Under the pieces are notes generated by a model, which saw only the letters and a list, made by a program, of their open reading frames with translations, searched no databases and was not told the DNA's origin. A DNA stretch of 64,000 nt from contig NC_068567.1 in assembly GCF_025698545.1 (NCBI RefSeq), forward strand, positions 4,092,001 to 4,156,000. The letters run 5' to 3'. Origin of the DNA: Gossypium raimondii. Lineage: Eukaryota > Streptophyta > Magnoliopsida > Malvales > Malvaceae. Position numbers and translations under genes: made by a program. Within the stretch, counting starts at the first letter, position 1. Each line of letters opens with the position of its first letter. Of this stretch, positions 31,701 through 44,079 are shown one piece after another.

Positions 31701-34700
31701 GCCTTCCAAAAGATGAAGTGAAAAAAGTTTATCCTTCTTACAGTATCTGCTGTTTTAAAAAATGAAAAATTATTTTGAATTTGTTCTCCTGGTTGAAAAT
31801 TTGCTTTTTTTGATCTTTGGTGCTTGTTGACTTATACTGATTAGTAGTTCTCATAACTTGGCTCTTGCTCGTTAACAATGCCGCTTAGCTTCGCTTAGCT
31901 TTTATTTATGCACTTTCACAGTTCCTACCAGCGGGTGATTGGCACTGTCCAAATTGTATATGCAAATTTTGTAGTATTGGCAGTGGCATTGCTCAAGAGG
32001 ATGAGATAACTGATTGCGCCCTTCTCACTTGCAGCCTGTGCGAGAAAAGATGTACTGATTCTCTTCCTTTTAGTGTTCTCAATTCTTTGAAGTTTGAAGT
32101 TGCCGTGTAGTTTCCTTGATTTCTTTTTCAATAATATTCTGATCCTTTCCACTTTTGCAGACCACAAATCATGCATCGAAGTGAAAGATGAGATTCATAT
32201 TGATTCGAACAGTTTAGTCCTTCCTTTTTGTGGGCAGACATGTAGAGAGGTAATTTGTTTTTCTTCTGTTGGAATGCTGAATATTTTGATTAGATGTAAA
32301 CCAAGAAAATGGGGAAAAAACTATCCTAGAAGCAATCATACCCTCTATATGTCATCTTTAATTGATGTTAAACCAATCTTACATCACATTGCCAAGAAGA
32401 GAGTAATGTATGTCATAAAGTAACTCAGGTTTATTCATGACATGAAGGTATTGGCATTTGTTACTATAGTTATGGGTAACTAAAATTGCTATTTGACCTT
32501 GATCCTCTGTTAAATATGAACAGTTCATCAAGGTTTGTATATGTGTTTTCTGCTAGATTGTATATCATGCCATTTGTCTTGGGATTTTGTTTCTCTATTA
32601 TTCAATTTATGCATATCAAAGTTCCGTTTTTTATATCTTTAATTGGGAATCGTAATTTTTCTTTAAAATTTTATAAGTGAGCAACACAACTTTTTGCTGT
32701 TGCTGTGGGTGAAACTGTTATCATGAAGTGTAGCAATAAAGTTCGTATTTGCTGCAGTGTTTGCTTTTTTATTTTTTTTATAAATGTTTAAACAGAAAGG
32801 TTGGTCTGTAGGTGTGTGACATATTGTTTTCTGGAAGTTTTAGTTGTATCTTATCTCATCATTTGATTTAGGAATTTGTTCTTTTAGGTTCTTCCCTAAT
32901 TGAGTTGATGCATAATGAAAGTATAGATTCTCACTTTCTTTATTTTCCCCGAATAAAAGTTGGCATATTTTTTCCTTTTTTCTAGCGCCTTGATCTGGTT
33001 CCTGGCTTAACTGCTTTTATATCATACTATGAAGGCGCTATGTTTAAAAATATGAAGTCACATATTAAGAAATATTTTTGTTGTTTCTACAGCTCTTTGA
33101 GCATTTACAGAAGTATCTAGGGGTCAAACATGAACTCGAAGCAGGATTTTCATGGTCTCTTATTCGAAGAACAGGTGCAGATTTGGATATAATTGCCAAA
33201 GGGCTTACGCAAAGGGTGGAATGCAATTCTAAACTAGCTGTTGCACTGACTGTGATGGATGAATGCTTTTTGCCCATCGTTGACAGGAGAAGTGGGATCA
33301 ACATAGTCAATAATGTCCTTTACAATTGTGGGTAAGCATTGTGGTTGCTGAATTTTATTAGGATGTTGGTCATATTAGTTTCTCCATGATAGTGCTTGTC
33401 TAGCATATCACACTTATTTTTTGTTTCTTGATGTTAATTATTAGTCTCATTCTAACTTGTGAAGTGGGTTTTTGTTTATTTTATCCTGTGGTAGTTGAAT
33501 TTTCCTGCTATGTTTATTAGATTATGTTTGATATATTAGCATGAACAGTTACTTCCAGGTTTGGATGAGCACAATGTATCAGTATGCACATTATGATTTC
33601 TTATTGCATTTCTTGTCATTTATAGATTTACTTTCAGAGAACTGTCCAATAATGATTGTATGTAGTATTATAGGTATTATAACAGTTTTCCAAATAATCC
33701 GAGGGATAAATTTCATATTTATGTGCTGTCTGATATATTTTATTCAACAGCTTTAAATTAACATTCAACAGCTTATGTTATGATTTTGGCTAATGTTATT
33801 TATCCATTTGCTGTTTTCTGGTTGGCAGTCTATTGTACTTGTTATAGTTACTGTTGTCGTAATGTTCTTTTTTGAACATCAAATATCTAACTGTTTTCAA
33901 TTTGCTTTTGCTGCTTTTATCTTTCAAGATCGAATTTCAACCGGCTGAATTATAGTGGCTTCTACACTGCTATTCTGGAGAGAGGCGATGAAATAATTTC
34001 TGCAGCATCAATCAGGTAAATAACATTTTAGCATCTGTAGCGCTGCACTTTCCCCCCTTGGACCCATAAAAATGTCAAACAAACATAGTGAAGACTGGAA
34101 TCACTTATCAAAACACACTCACCTGACTTCTTGTTGGATGGGTGCATTACATGCATCTGGACTATTAATCAAATGAATGCTTACCGATTTGGTATCTTAT
34201 TGCTGTATGTAGGTTCCATGGAACTGAGCTAGCAGAGATGCCGTTCATTGGCACACGTCACATCTACAGGCATCAGGGAATGTTCCGACGGCTTTTCTGT
34301 GCTATTGAGTCGGTAAGCCGTGAGGATGGAGACGTTGAAGTGTCTTTGTATATATATATGTCATGTTAGCCTTATGCTTAACTTTGTTGTTCCTTGCATC
34401 ATTGATTTTATTTGTTCTTTTGTTTTCGAAGGCTCTCTGTTCTCTGAAGGTTCACAAACTAGTCATCCCTGCAATTGCTGAACTTACACATACATGGACT
34501 GCTGTTTTCGGTTTCACCGCACTAGAAGAATCAGTTAAGCAAGAAATGAGGTCCGTGAATATGTTGGTCTTTCCTGGTATAGATATGCTGCAGAAGGTTC
34601 TATTGAAGCTGGAAAACATGGAGGCGACTGCTGTGACAGGTAATGCAAATATTCCAATTGTTTCCCATTTATGTTTTATTTACTGTTCTTAACTTTCTCA

Positions 34701-35574
34701 ATGATTTGCCCCTCTAGGTGCTAAGTGTACTGAACCGACACCTGAGGTGGCTAACGGATCTAAACCTGGTTTATCATCTGGGAATGATACTCAAGAATGT
34801 GATGATGGTGGTTTGAATCATTCTAGTCGGATAAATGGTGAAACTGAAGGTGCTGATTCAGATTCCCGATGTCCAAATGTTTCTACGAATGATACTTGTG
34901 GAACCAGTAGTTCCTCAGATGCATCCCCAGATGGTAAATACAATGCTAACCCTAGCTCAAGCCATGATGCACTTGAGCTACAGAATAAGGCAGGACTTGA
35001 TGATCCCGCCGAAGATAATCAGTCCGATGATGAGACTGATTCACAGTCTGGGAACAAGGAAACCGAATCTGCTTCGGACAGTGAAAATTTTGCTTCCTCT
35101 ATGGACTATAATGCGGTAGACAAGGGAAATAAAATGGTGGTATCGGATTCTGCTATCGAGAAAAATACTGAATCCCGTGAAGATGGTGATATAGATATGG
35201 ATGCTGTAGATGCAGTCGACAATGTTGAAGAAACTCTATCAGGGGACAAGCTAGCTGAATCATCTGTCGGAGAATCTGATGAACATAACAGTCAGAGTGA
35301 TACGACGAGTAAGGGTGTTAATCAAGTTGATAACGTAGCTGTTTCCGATGAACTTGGAGTTCGAGTCTCAGTTAAGGAAAACACACTTGCCGGTTCCGAG
35401 TCTGGGGAGAAGTTAGCAATGTCGGCTTCCCCCGAGAAGGCTTTAATCTCTGGTACGCGTACAAATTGTGATGCAGTAGAGATGGAAACTAAATCAACGT
35501 TGGATCTTCGCAAAGATCGTTCTGGTTATTGTGAGGAGCATCATGTGTGTGATCAAGTGTCGAATTTACAGTGA
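28729..35574 (+). CDS. PHD-finger / GNAT acetyltransferase-type regulator, IDM1/ROS4 family
   Basis: I join eight exons: 28729-30930, 31922-32051, 32161-32249, 33093-33331, 33929-34015, 34213-34312, 34432-34639, 34718-35574. All introns are GT-AG and phases agree, giving 1303 residues. The long first exon encodes a basic region, a conserved module [20 protein letters not shown] (about 385-404), a second module [20 protein letters not shown] (about 596), and a PHD finger beginning [16 protein letters not shown] (about 706). Exons 2-3 add a second Cys/His-rich finger ([15 protein letters not shown]). Exons 4-7 form a GNAT-like fold with RHQGMFRRL as the acetyl-CoA loop. The last exon is a Ser/Asp/Glu-rich tail. 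Arabidopsis IDM1 is a nuclear histone acetyltransferase promoting active DNA demethylation; whether this member does the same is inference. The start is the first in-frame ATG. Confidence 0.9.
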
Positions 35575-36954
35575 AATGCTTACTTTTTGGGTTGTATTAT
35601 GTAATTACCACAAGTTTTAGAAAAGAAAAAGATGTAATTTTTTTCTCTCCCACTGAAATTTTAAATTAGTATCTCAATTTTTTATTTCGAGTTTTGTTCA
35701 AATTACATAATTAGTTTGCTTTTTTCTTTCTTATTTTTAAAAAAATTGCATATTAAAAAATTTATGGTATAAAGAATGGGTTGAAACAGTAAATTGTTTC
35801 CTGTCAATTTATAAGAATAAATTATGATTAGTGCTATTACTTTCAAATCTAATATATATATTTTTAAATAAGTGGTTGAATTGGTTAACTTGTGAATTGG
35901 TTAACTTGTGAATCGGTTTTTTAAATAATTTATTAAATTGAATCGATTAAATAGATTGGATCAATCAAACTGACTGGATTAGGTACTAGTGGTTTAGTCG
36001 GTTCAATCACCGATTTAATCTTGAAAATTTTAATTTAAACCCTTATAGAATTGTTGTCAACATGGCATTAATTTGGTTGAAGAAACAAATAAAACACTAT
36101 TTTATAAGTAAAATAAGTTATATTATTACGTAAGTATCTTTGTTTTTTTATATTTTAATAATAAAATCAATTAAAACTCATAATCAAATTTAAATTCATT
36201 ACGAAACCATAATTTTATCGATTCAATCAAGTTTTACTTTAATTTGTTATAAATTTTAATTTTAATTATGTTTTCACTTTTATCAATATATATATTTAAT
36301 TAACTTTAATTTCTTAATTAAATGGTGTTATAAATTAATCAGATATAACCCGGTTGGAGAAATAATTAAAATATAATTTAATTGAGAAAATAAGTTATAA
36401 AGTGTTTCATTATTTATTGAATGTCATTTTCATATCGCATTCTTATTTGTGGTCTCAACACATATACACATGAAAAAAATTACAAATATTTTTTAAGTTT
36501 TTATTGTTTTACATTCACAAATACATGTTTGAACAACGAATCAACTCAGCCCATGATTTGGTTACGACTCGATTGATGTCAGCATTTAACACCGTTAGTG
36601 TCAGGTATCAAATTGATAGACGAAATAAAAAATTTAGGTACCAAAATTAATAAATTAAAAGTACAGGGACTGTGAAAGTAAGGGGTCAAACTTACTATTA
36701 TCCCTATATGATATATGTAGACAAAGAATAGAAAGAATTAACTCAGACAAAAGTATGCGCACCGACGGCGTAAGGTAGAGATAAGCATTACACGTGGCCT
36801 GTTCTGAAAGATCCACGCTAGCATCTGCTTAAGCTTTTTGACTTCCTTTGTTACTCCGTTGCTAGGGTTTCTAATTTCTAATTTCTTCTGTCCTTTGGTT
36901 TCAGCGAACTGAGTCAGTCACCCGGACGAGTTAACGAACGAAAGAAAGTTCACC
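35575..36954. other. Intergenic DNA between the PHD-finger and FRIGIDA-like genes
   Basis: AT-rich sequence with a 17-bp direct duplication (GAATTGGTTAACTTGT, about 35878-35910). No gene is seen. The leader of the next gene probably starts near 36840. Confidence 0.5.
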
Positions 36955-39900
36955 ATGGGGTCGGTCCCCAATCCGGGTGAGTTAACCGAGTTAACTCAGC
37001 CTAGTTTCGATGAGTTCCAGCATCAAACATCTCTTATGACGGGCTGCACTCTTATGTGGAAAGAACTCTCCGATCACATAAGTTCACTTGAGGCAAATCT
37101 GATGAGACAATCGGAGGCCTTGAAACGCAAAATCGAAGCACTAGACTCGGAGACCAAGACCTCACTCGACTCACTCAAGAAGAGAGAACTCAGCATCGAC
37201 GACAGCGTCAAGATTGCAGTCAACCGAGTCGAGCTTCTAAAAAAAGATGCTTTGAAAACCTTAAACGACGACAATCCCGACGGAGAAGTTGACAACGGAG
37301 ACGGCCTTTTGCAAATCCTGAAATCAACGTGTTTGAGAATGGAAGCTAAAGAGTTCTGGAACTTTGTCTCCGGCCGGAAGAAAGATATCGAATTATTAAG
37401 AGAGAAAATTCCAGAAGCTTTATCGGAATGCATCGATCCAGCGAAGTTCGTTATGGAGGCCATATCGGAGGTATTTCCGGTGGATAAAAGAGGGAATGAG
37501 AGAGGAAATGATTTAGGATGGGCTTGTGTTTTGGTTCTAGAAAGCTTGATTCCGGCGGTGGTTGATCCAGTGATCGGAAAATCGAGGATGCTGATTACGC
37601 GGAGTGTGAAAGAGAAGGCGAAAGAAATCGCGGAGACATGGAAAAGAAGCCTCGAAGAGAGAGGAGGGATTGACAATGTGAAGACTCCTGATGTTCATAC
37701 TTTTTTTCAACACTTGATTACGTTTGGGATTGTTAACGAAGAGGAGTTGGACCTTTATAGGAAGCTTGTTATTGGCTCTGCTTGGAGGAAACAAATGCCT
37801 AAGCTTGCAGTTTCGCTTGGCCTCGGTGATAAAATGCCTGGTATGGGGATTTTCTTCTCGTGATTGAATTACAGTATTTTCAAAACTTCTTATGAATTAT
37901 GATTTAGTTTCTGTTAGTGAGAATATGATTAAGAGTTTCAAAAATGGTGCAGCTTATTAGAGGAGCTTGTGTTCTAGAAATTGGGTTTTTAACTTAAGCA
38001 CTGGGAATGGGGATATTAATCTTCACTGTGATAGTGTAGCAAAAGTGCAGAATTAACTTAATTGTTGTAAAGATAAGTTTCTAGGGCATTTCATGAGCAG
38101 TATTGCTTGCATTTAGGAGTCTTAGATACAATGAGTATGATATATATTTTCTTTTTATCCTTGGATGGTTGGCTGGAATCAAAATTCATTGGGCATGTTG
38201 GTTGAATTTTGGCTGGCCATGGGTACTTCTTCAAAATGAAGAATCCCTAGCCGTAGTTGAGAGACGTAATTAAGTGACTCGTAATGAAAGATGTTACTTA
38301 GCTACTACTAATCTAACATGTTGGTAAAGCATTTGTCTTTTCTTTTGTAAGATTACATACTTTGGAGATGATTCATGCTTGTGTATAAGCTCGCACGTGA
38401 TTTGACTGGTCCTTATATATAAAAATGTGTGTGTGTATGAAGGTATTTGTACACATGGTCTTCTCATTATGTTGGTTGATGTTTTTGGAAGATAGTTTCT
38501 CTTCAGAGGACCATTTACTTTTATCATTTTGGGACTTCGGTGCTGTGTCTTGTGAAGAGTTTACTAGCTAGTTGTTGTGGTTCAAATAGAATTAAGAACA
38601 TAGAACTTCATGTTGAGATAGGTAAAGCTAGATATTCATGGGGTTGGATTACTAAGAAAAATCTGACTTCAAAGGTGTTAGTAGTGGAGCCTAATGGATG
38701 TAACATGCATGACTCAAATAAGATTGAATGTCTAATTTTTATATCGATCTACGTTTAGGATAATTAATTTGTATGTTATTTTAACACTGTTAAATCCTTA
38801 ACATGGTCAATATTTCATTGAAAACATAGCTTTTGTTGATCCTTTCTATGACTATTTACCATAGTTAATTGGAACCTGACTCATTAAATTACAATTACAA
38901 GATTGAGTTTGTAATGCCTTTTAAGTTCTTTTCTGCAGACATGATTGAAGAATTGATCAGTAAAGGACAACAGCTTGATGCAGTTCATTTCACTTATGAA
39001 GTCGGGCTCGTTAACAGGTTCCCCCCTGTGCCCCTGCTAAAAGCTTTCTTGAAGGATGCAAAGAAGGCAGCTTCATCTATTTTGGAAGATCCCAATAATG
39101 CCGGCCGGGCTGCGGTATGCCATTCTTTAGTTGTACTGATAATTGGTTTTATTCTTTACTATTAGTGATATTCAATTATCCTTTTCTTTGCGTAAGCAGA
39201 GTGTTCTGTTCTCTTGTTTGATTGCTGTCATATATTCTTTGTGGCGGTTAATGGTATTGAGGCTCACTTTTTATTGTGAGGATTAGGGATGTGGGATTTT
39301 CTCTAGATTTTATCTAAGAAATATTCATAAAAGCTCTTTGCATACCTTTTTATTAGAGGTGTTCATGGGCCGGGCGGCCCGTCCGAAATATGGGAGGGTT
39401 TGGGTAAAAATATAGGCCCGAAATATGGGCTTGGGCAAAAAAATGAGGCCCGTTTAGAAAATGGGCCGGACCTCGGGCACCACTTTTTTGGCCCAGGCCC
39501 GGCCCGGCCCGAATATAATAAATATATTTTTTATTTTTAAAAATATTTTAAAATACTTTTTTTTTAAATACTTTTTTAATTTTCTAAAATTTTTTTGGTG
39601 TTTATTTAAAAAATGGGCCGGGCCCGGGCTTAGGAATTTTCTCCCGGGCCTGGGCCTAGGACTCGGGCTGAAATTTTTTATGGGCCCGGCCCGGCCCATG
39701 AACACCTCTACTTTTTATCTCCTAATTAATGCCAAAAACCATGAAACCGGTGGTATTGACTATTGACAAATAGGTGGGAGAGATTGATTGGTCATGGTCG
39801 TCTATACCTTAAAGTATTCTTCATTTCTAGCAGTTATGTTTCTACTAATAAGTAGTAGTTCTTGATTTATACAGCAACTTGCTGCACGCAAAGAGCAATC

Positions 39901-40363
39901 AGCACTTCGGGCAGTCATGAAGTGCATCGAAGAGTACAAACTCGAGGCAGAGTTTCCCCCAGAAAACCTCAAGAAACGCCTTGAGCAGCTAGAGAAGACC
40001 AAGACTGAGAAGAGAAAGCCAGCTGCAGTTCCTGCTAACAAGCGAACACGGGCCAGTAATGGCGGTCCAATGCCTCCAGCTAAAGCTGGCCGTTCAACGA
40101 ATGCATACGTCTCATCTTTTGCAGCACCACCGTCAATTGTCAGGTCTCCCTCACACCCTCAGTACCCTGCTGCAGTCCCAGCATACCCATCCCCCCCACC
40201 TGCCATGTACGGAACCCAAACCCCACCCACCTGTCCGTATATGTACTCACCAGAAGCAGCCCCTCAGCTAGCTGGTTCTTACCCTGGAGCTCCCATGAAC
40301 TATCCTGCATATGGAGGGTATGGTAATGGTATAGCACCAGCATATCAGCAGGCTTACTACTGA
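36955..40363 (+). CDS. FRL4-like: FRIGIDA-like protein (FRL4 type)
   Basis: Three exons (36955-37840, 38939-39114, 39875-40363) join in frame to 516 residues. The N-terminus has a coiled-coil (MWKELSDHISSLEANLMRQS to about residue 110). The Frigida domain follows: LRMEAKEFWNFVSGRKKDIE, then LVLESLIPAVVDPVIGKSRM and the YEVGLVNRFPPVPLLKAFLK segment. The end is Pro/Tyr/Ala-rich (YPSPPPAMYG, GAPMNYPAYGGYGNG, QQAYY). FRIGIDA and its relatives are nuclear scaffold proteins; FRIGIDA itself raises FLC transcription, while FRL4 members are less well defined. The exon 1 junction (MP then DMIEEL) splits an aspartate codon, supporting the splice choice. Intron 2 contains a 357-bp hAT-type MITE. Length is normal for the subfamily. 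Confidence 0.93.
39354..39710. mobile_element. hAT-type MITE in intron 2 of the FRIGIDA-like gene
   Basis: The element starts TAGAGGTGTTCATGGGCC and ends GGCCCATGAACACCTCTA, near-perfect inverted repeats that continue as GC-rich sequence inward. Exact 8-bp duplications CTTTTTAT flank it (39346-39353 and 39711-39718), as expected for hAT transposons. The centre is T/A-rich. The GC-rich arms would form a strong hairpin in the pre-mRNA. Confidence 0.93.
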
Positions 40364-41339
40364 TAGACGATGACTACTCTGGAGATTGTAACTACTGAGA
40401 TGACGACTACCAACCGAGCTAAGTTTCTAAATGGTTTTTTTGCTTGTAATGACTAACCATTTTAATGGTAGCAATGCCTGTGTGTTAATTATTATAATTG
40501 TTGTGTGCTTCTTGCATTTGACATGGTGAGAAGCTGTATTTCTAATGTTGACTGGAACTTATAGTAGTTGTAGGTGATTGTGAAGTAATGAACCATGTCT
40601 TGGAACTCAAAAGACAAAACCATCTAGGGTTAGTTGTAGAAATATGTCCTGTTTATCTGAGACTTTACATCCTCTTCTTTTGGTTGCTTTCAAAATTTCA
40701 ACAGAACAAAATGCCATTTGGAAAGGCTTTTTGGCAGTTTGATATTAAAAAAAAAAAAATAGTTCAATGATTTCCAGATGGTGTTTGATGAGAATTTTAT
40801 TTAAAATTTGTTATTTTTTTTCTCCAAAATATTGTTGTTTTGGGATTACTTTCTTTCCTTTTAAGCATTATGTTTACATTTTTTTATCAATTTGATTATT
40901 ATTATTTAGTTAAATTTGATTATTAAACTTAAAAATAGATAAATTAGTCCCTTGTTAAAAATTGATCTCTGTTTGTCAGTTTTAATAGAAATTTTAAACA
41001 AAAGATCAATTTATTTTTTGTTTAATATACAAGGATTAATTTACTCATTTTTTAAGTAAATGAGATTAAATACAATCTGAATTTTAATATACGAGTCTCC
41101 ATGATACTTTAGGGCACTTCGAACTCACGTCCTTCTGCATTAACAACAATGTCGATGTCAATTGAACTAAGACTCAATCGACAAAATTTGTTAATTATTT
41201 AGTGCTTAATTTGAATTTTAAAGTTGATATAATTAAAATTAATAATTTTAATAATGAATTTTAATTAAATCAAAATTTACCTTCGATTATTAAAATATAA
41301 AACTTTTATCAAATAATCGAAAAACTTAAGGCTAGCTTA
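40364..41339. other. 3' region of the FRIGIDA-like gene and intergenic DNA
   Basis: The first ~150 bp are likely 3' UTR. The rest is AT-rich with no gene; a partial SINE copy lies at 41105-41185. Confidence 0.5.
41105..41185 (-). mobile_element. Partial SINE copy
   Basis: On the minus strand it reads 'ttagttcaattgacatcgac', then 'attgttgttaatgcagaagg' and 'acgtgagttcgaagtgcc', the tRNA-like head also present at 19230 and 63241. The 3' body is missing. Confidence 0.5.
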
Positions 41340-41711
41340 GGTTAAAATATGTGGTTAATCTTTGTACTTTGATAAAATTTGATATTTAGCTGATACACTT
41401 AAAAGTTAAAATTTAAGTCTCATATTTTTCTAATTTAAAATTTTTAGCTAAATAATTAACTTTGTTAAATTTTTGTCAAATTTCATCAACTTGGCATATG
41501 AATTAAGCTATCCTCACATGAAGTTGTATATAAATAATAAAAAATAAATATGTTAAAGTTGACAAACCTTGATAGAAACTACAAAAGAGGGTAATGATTA
41601 GGCTATAATTTTGAAATTGAAAATGTAAGAGGATTGGATTTTTAAATTTTAAAGTACAGGACTAAATCTCAAACTATATAGAAATACAGGGATTAATAGC
41701 ATCTTTTAACC
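41340..41711. mobile_element. Mutator-like MITE with 9-bp target duplication
   Basis: The left end GGTTAAAATATGTGGTTAAT matches the reverse complement of the right end, GGTTAAAAGATGCTATTAAT. Flanks GCTAGCTTA (41331-41339) and GCTGGCTTT (41712-41720) are 9-bp duplicates with two differences. Related end sequence (GTTAAAATGTGTTATTAGTC) occurs near 19405 and 19585. Confidence 0.75.
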
Positions 41712-42044
41712 GCTGGCTTTTGCATCCTATTTATAACCACGGCCCCAAAAATACAGTTCATTTCTCAGTCTTTTCTTGGCTTCATGGCTTTTCTTGTTTT
41801 CTCCAGTTGTGTGCACTCATAGACTCCATAATTTTAGGAGCTTAAGAGATTGTTTCCAGATCTAAAACTACGCTATACTCATTGGAAAAAAGCACCTCCA
41901 ACCTTAAAATTCATAACCTGATGGTCTTAGAAGAAGCAAATCTTTGTAGGCCTACCAACTGTTCGATGATTTGCCACTGAAAGCTTCTTCATTCTTGCCA
42001 AATTCGGTCCTTTTCTGCCAACAGCGACAAACCCCATATTCTAA

Positions 42045-43070
42045 ATGGCGTTGCATTTGCTTAGAAAGACCGTTGCATACCCATCGATTAGGAATTCTGG
42101 GTTCCTTACAAGGCTGCGTAGTTTCAGCTCAGTGTTCCCTCCAGTTATCAATAAGGAAGATACCAAGCCGACCAACTACTCTAGTAAGATTTATCTTTCT
42201 CCTTTGTTCAATGATTGCTCTTTTAAATTGGGTTCTAACGGTATTGAGCTCGTGGATGATGAAACCTGGAGAGTCTCGTCGGGTTTAGCTCATGCTTACA
42301 AAGGGTTTGATGGGGAAATGGAAACACTACCCTCTATGGAAGCAGTTGATCAAAGGGTAGATAATGGTTCTCCTATAAGTGAAGATGATCAAGACTTTGA
42401 TGACATAGATAATATGAGAATCCGGGGTAATCTTTTTTATAAAATCGATCGTGGTTCCAAAGAGTTCGAGGAGTATGCTTATGACTTCCATAGGAAGAAA
42501 GGTCCCAAGAACAAGGATGATCGCAAAGAAAGTAAAAATAAGGAGTCTTTGCATAAGAAAGATGATCCAAAAGAAAGCAAAAGGCTCGAGAAGTCAAATG
42601 TTAAACTACTTAAAGATGTTAAAAATGGAAGTGTTAGAAATATTCCTGACAAAGTGGAGGTTTGTTCGGCTGAGAAGAAGGTGAGAACTCCCACTTTTAA
42701 TCAACTAACTGGTCCTTATCATGAACCATTTTGCCTCGACATTTACATATCGAAAGCATCGGTTCGCGCCTGCATCATTCATCGGGCCACTAGCAAGGTT
42801 GTTGCTGTAGCTCATTCCATTTCTAAGGATATGAAATTTGATTTAGGTTCCACTAGAAATGCTTCTGCTTGTGCTGCTGTGGGTTTGATTTTGGCTCAGA
42901 GAGCATTGGATGATGATATACATGATGTTATTTACACACCAAGGAAAGGGGACAGGTTAGAGGGGAAGCTTCAGATAGTTCTTCAATCTATTATCGATAA
43001 TGGAGTAAATGTGAAGGTTAAGCTTAAACAAAGAAGACCCAAGAAAGCAGTGCAGGTATCTACCACTTAA
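42045..43070 (+). CDS. Ribosomal protein uL18 (L18p/L5e family), probably organellar
   Basis: A single open frame encodes 341 residues. The first ~40 are rich in Arg, Ser and hydrophobic residues with few acids (MALHLLRKTVAYPSIRNSGF, LTRLRSFSSVF), resembling a mitochondrial presequence. A variable, highly charged middle (about 100-220) contains KKDDPKESKRLEKSN. The L18 domain spans about 228-335: PFCLDIYISKASVRACIIHR, then ASACAAVGLILAQRALDDDI and VIYTPRKGDRLEGKLQIVLQ. This family binds 5S rRNA in the large ribosomal subunit; plant nuclear members with long N-terminal extensions act in or are targeted to organelles. The cag/gtatct string near 43054 could be an alternative donor changing only the last residues. 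A TATA-like CTATTTATAA lies near 41728. Confidence 0.85.
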   Translation: MALHLLRKTVAYPSIRNSGFLTRLRSFSSVFPPVINKEDTKPTNYSSKIYLSPLFNDCSFKLGSNGIELVDDETWRVSSGLAHAYKGFDGEMETLPSMEAVDQRVDNGSPISEDDQDFDDIDNMRIRGNLFYKIDRGSKEFEEYAYDFHRKKGPKNKDDRKESKNKESLHKKDDPKESKRLEKSNVKLLKDVKNGSVRNIPDKVEVCSAEKKVRTPTFNQLTGPYHEPFCLDIYISKASVRACIIHRATSKVVAVAHSISKDMKFDLGSTRNASACAAVGLILAQRALDDDIHDVIYTPRKGDRLEGKLQIVLQSIIDNGVNVKVKLKQRRPKKAVQVSTT

Positions 43071-44079
43071 GTGCATTTATCTGGCTGTCCTGATGATATA
43101 TTGGCTACGTTTTCGGTTTGCATTCTAAAGTTCTCGAATTTGTTAAATGAAATCACTGTCCTAACGATGCAATATTAGTTGATAGCAAGTAGATGCTTGT
43201 TCTTTCTGTTTCATGGTAGAAAGTATCAGTAGTTCTATAGATTTTCTGCCGTAGTAAATGTACATATGCTCGCTTAGTAAATGTTTGGTTATTTGCGGGT
43301 TAATTGATGAAGCAGCTTCTTCTTTTTTTGTTTCTTAAAGTATTTATGTCTGTATTTGACATATATTTAGATGTGGAAATGGATGATAACATTGATTCCT
43401 TGAAATATTAAAAAGAAGACTAATATAAGGCCTCTAGGAAGTGAATGCTAGAAACCAAGCATAACGAAATAGAATGTATTTATATTTAGGCTTCCTATGG
43501 TTTGGCTTTGCATGCTAGTGAGGTGCAGTTGGGGGCAAAATATGGTACCAACCTCACTGGTTAGCCCTTTGGTTCAGCATGTTAGTCCAGTGAGAAGCCA
43601 TCTTCACCACGCTGATCAGCCCCAAGTCACTGGAGATTTCAGCACCAATTGAAATTAACTGAGCTGTTAGTATTTTTAATAGACAAAAATACCATTACTT
43701 TTATTTATTATTTTACCATTTTATTCTTGAAAGTTAAACTAATTTCTTTCCCATTCTTATTTTTCTTCAGATTTGGCAGCCAAATTCTGCTGAAAACTTC
43801 ATCCGCTCTTCAACTCCTGCTTTCCCACTCTCCTCTTTTCCCACTTCTCCCGGAAAAAGCACACCACCAACAACAAGCAGACTCAAAGAAACTCTGTTTT
43901 TCGACTCATCCTATCAATCTTGTTCTCAACTTTGATCACTTGGTAAGTCAAAACCCTTCTTTTTCCACTCTATATATGTGTTTGAATTGTATCAAAGTAG
44001 TTTCTGTTTTTCCTTCTTATCTTGTTCTTAGCTAAGAAAATAATAACTATCTGGGTTCATTTGTTTGTGCGTGAGGGTA
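43071..44079. other. 3' region of uL18 gene and intergenic DNA
   Basis: 3' UTR-like sequence, then AT-rich DNA. A C/T-rich stretch at 43770-43942 is preceded by an acceptor-like TTTTTCTTCAG and followed by a good donor (CACTTG|GTAAGT), so it may be an untranslated exon of an unidentified plus-strand transcript. No coding partner was found. Confidence 0.35.

Noticed and set aside
37074..37676. 200-residue minus-strand open frame in FRIGIDA-like exon 1
   Set aside because: It is antisense to a well supported coding exon and rich in Ser/Phe as a mirror of Glu/Lys codons.
43649..44035. 128-residue open frame near 43.7 kb
   Set aside because: The N-terminal half is T-rich low complexity; only the splice-like signals at 43770 and 43942 are worth noting, and no coding family is recognised.
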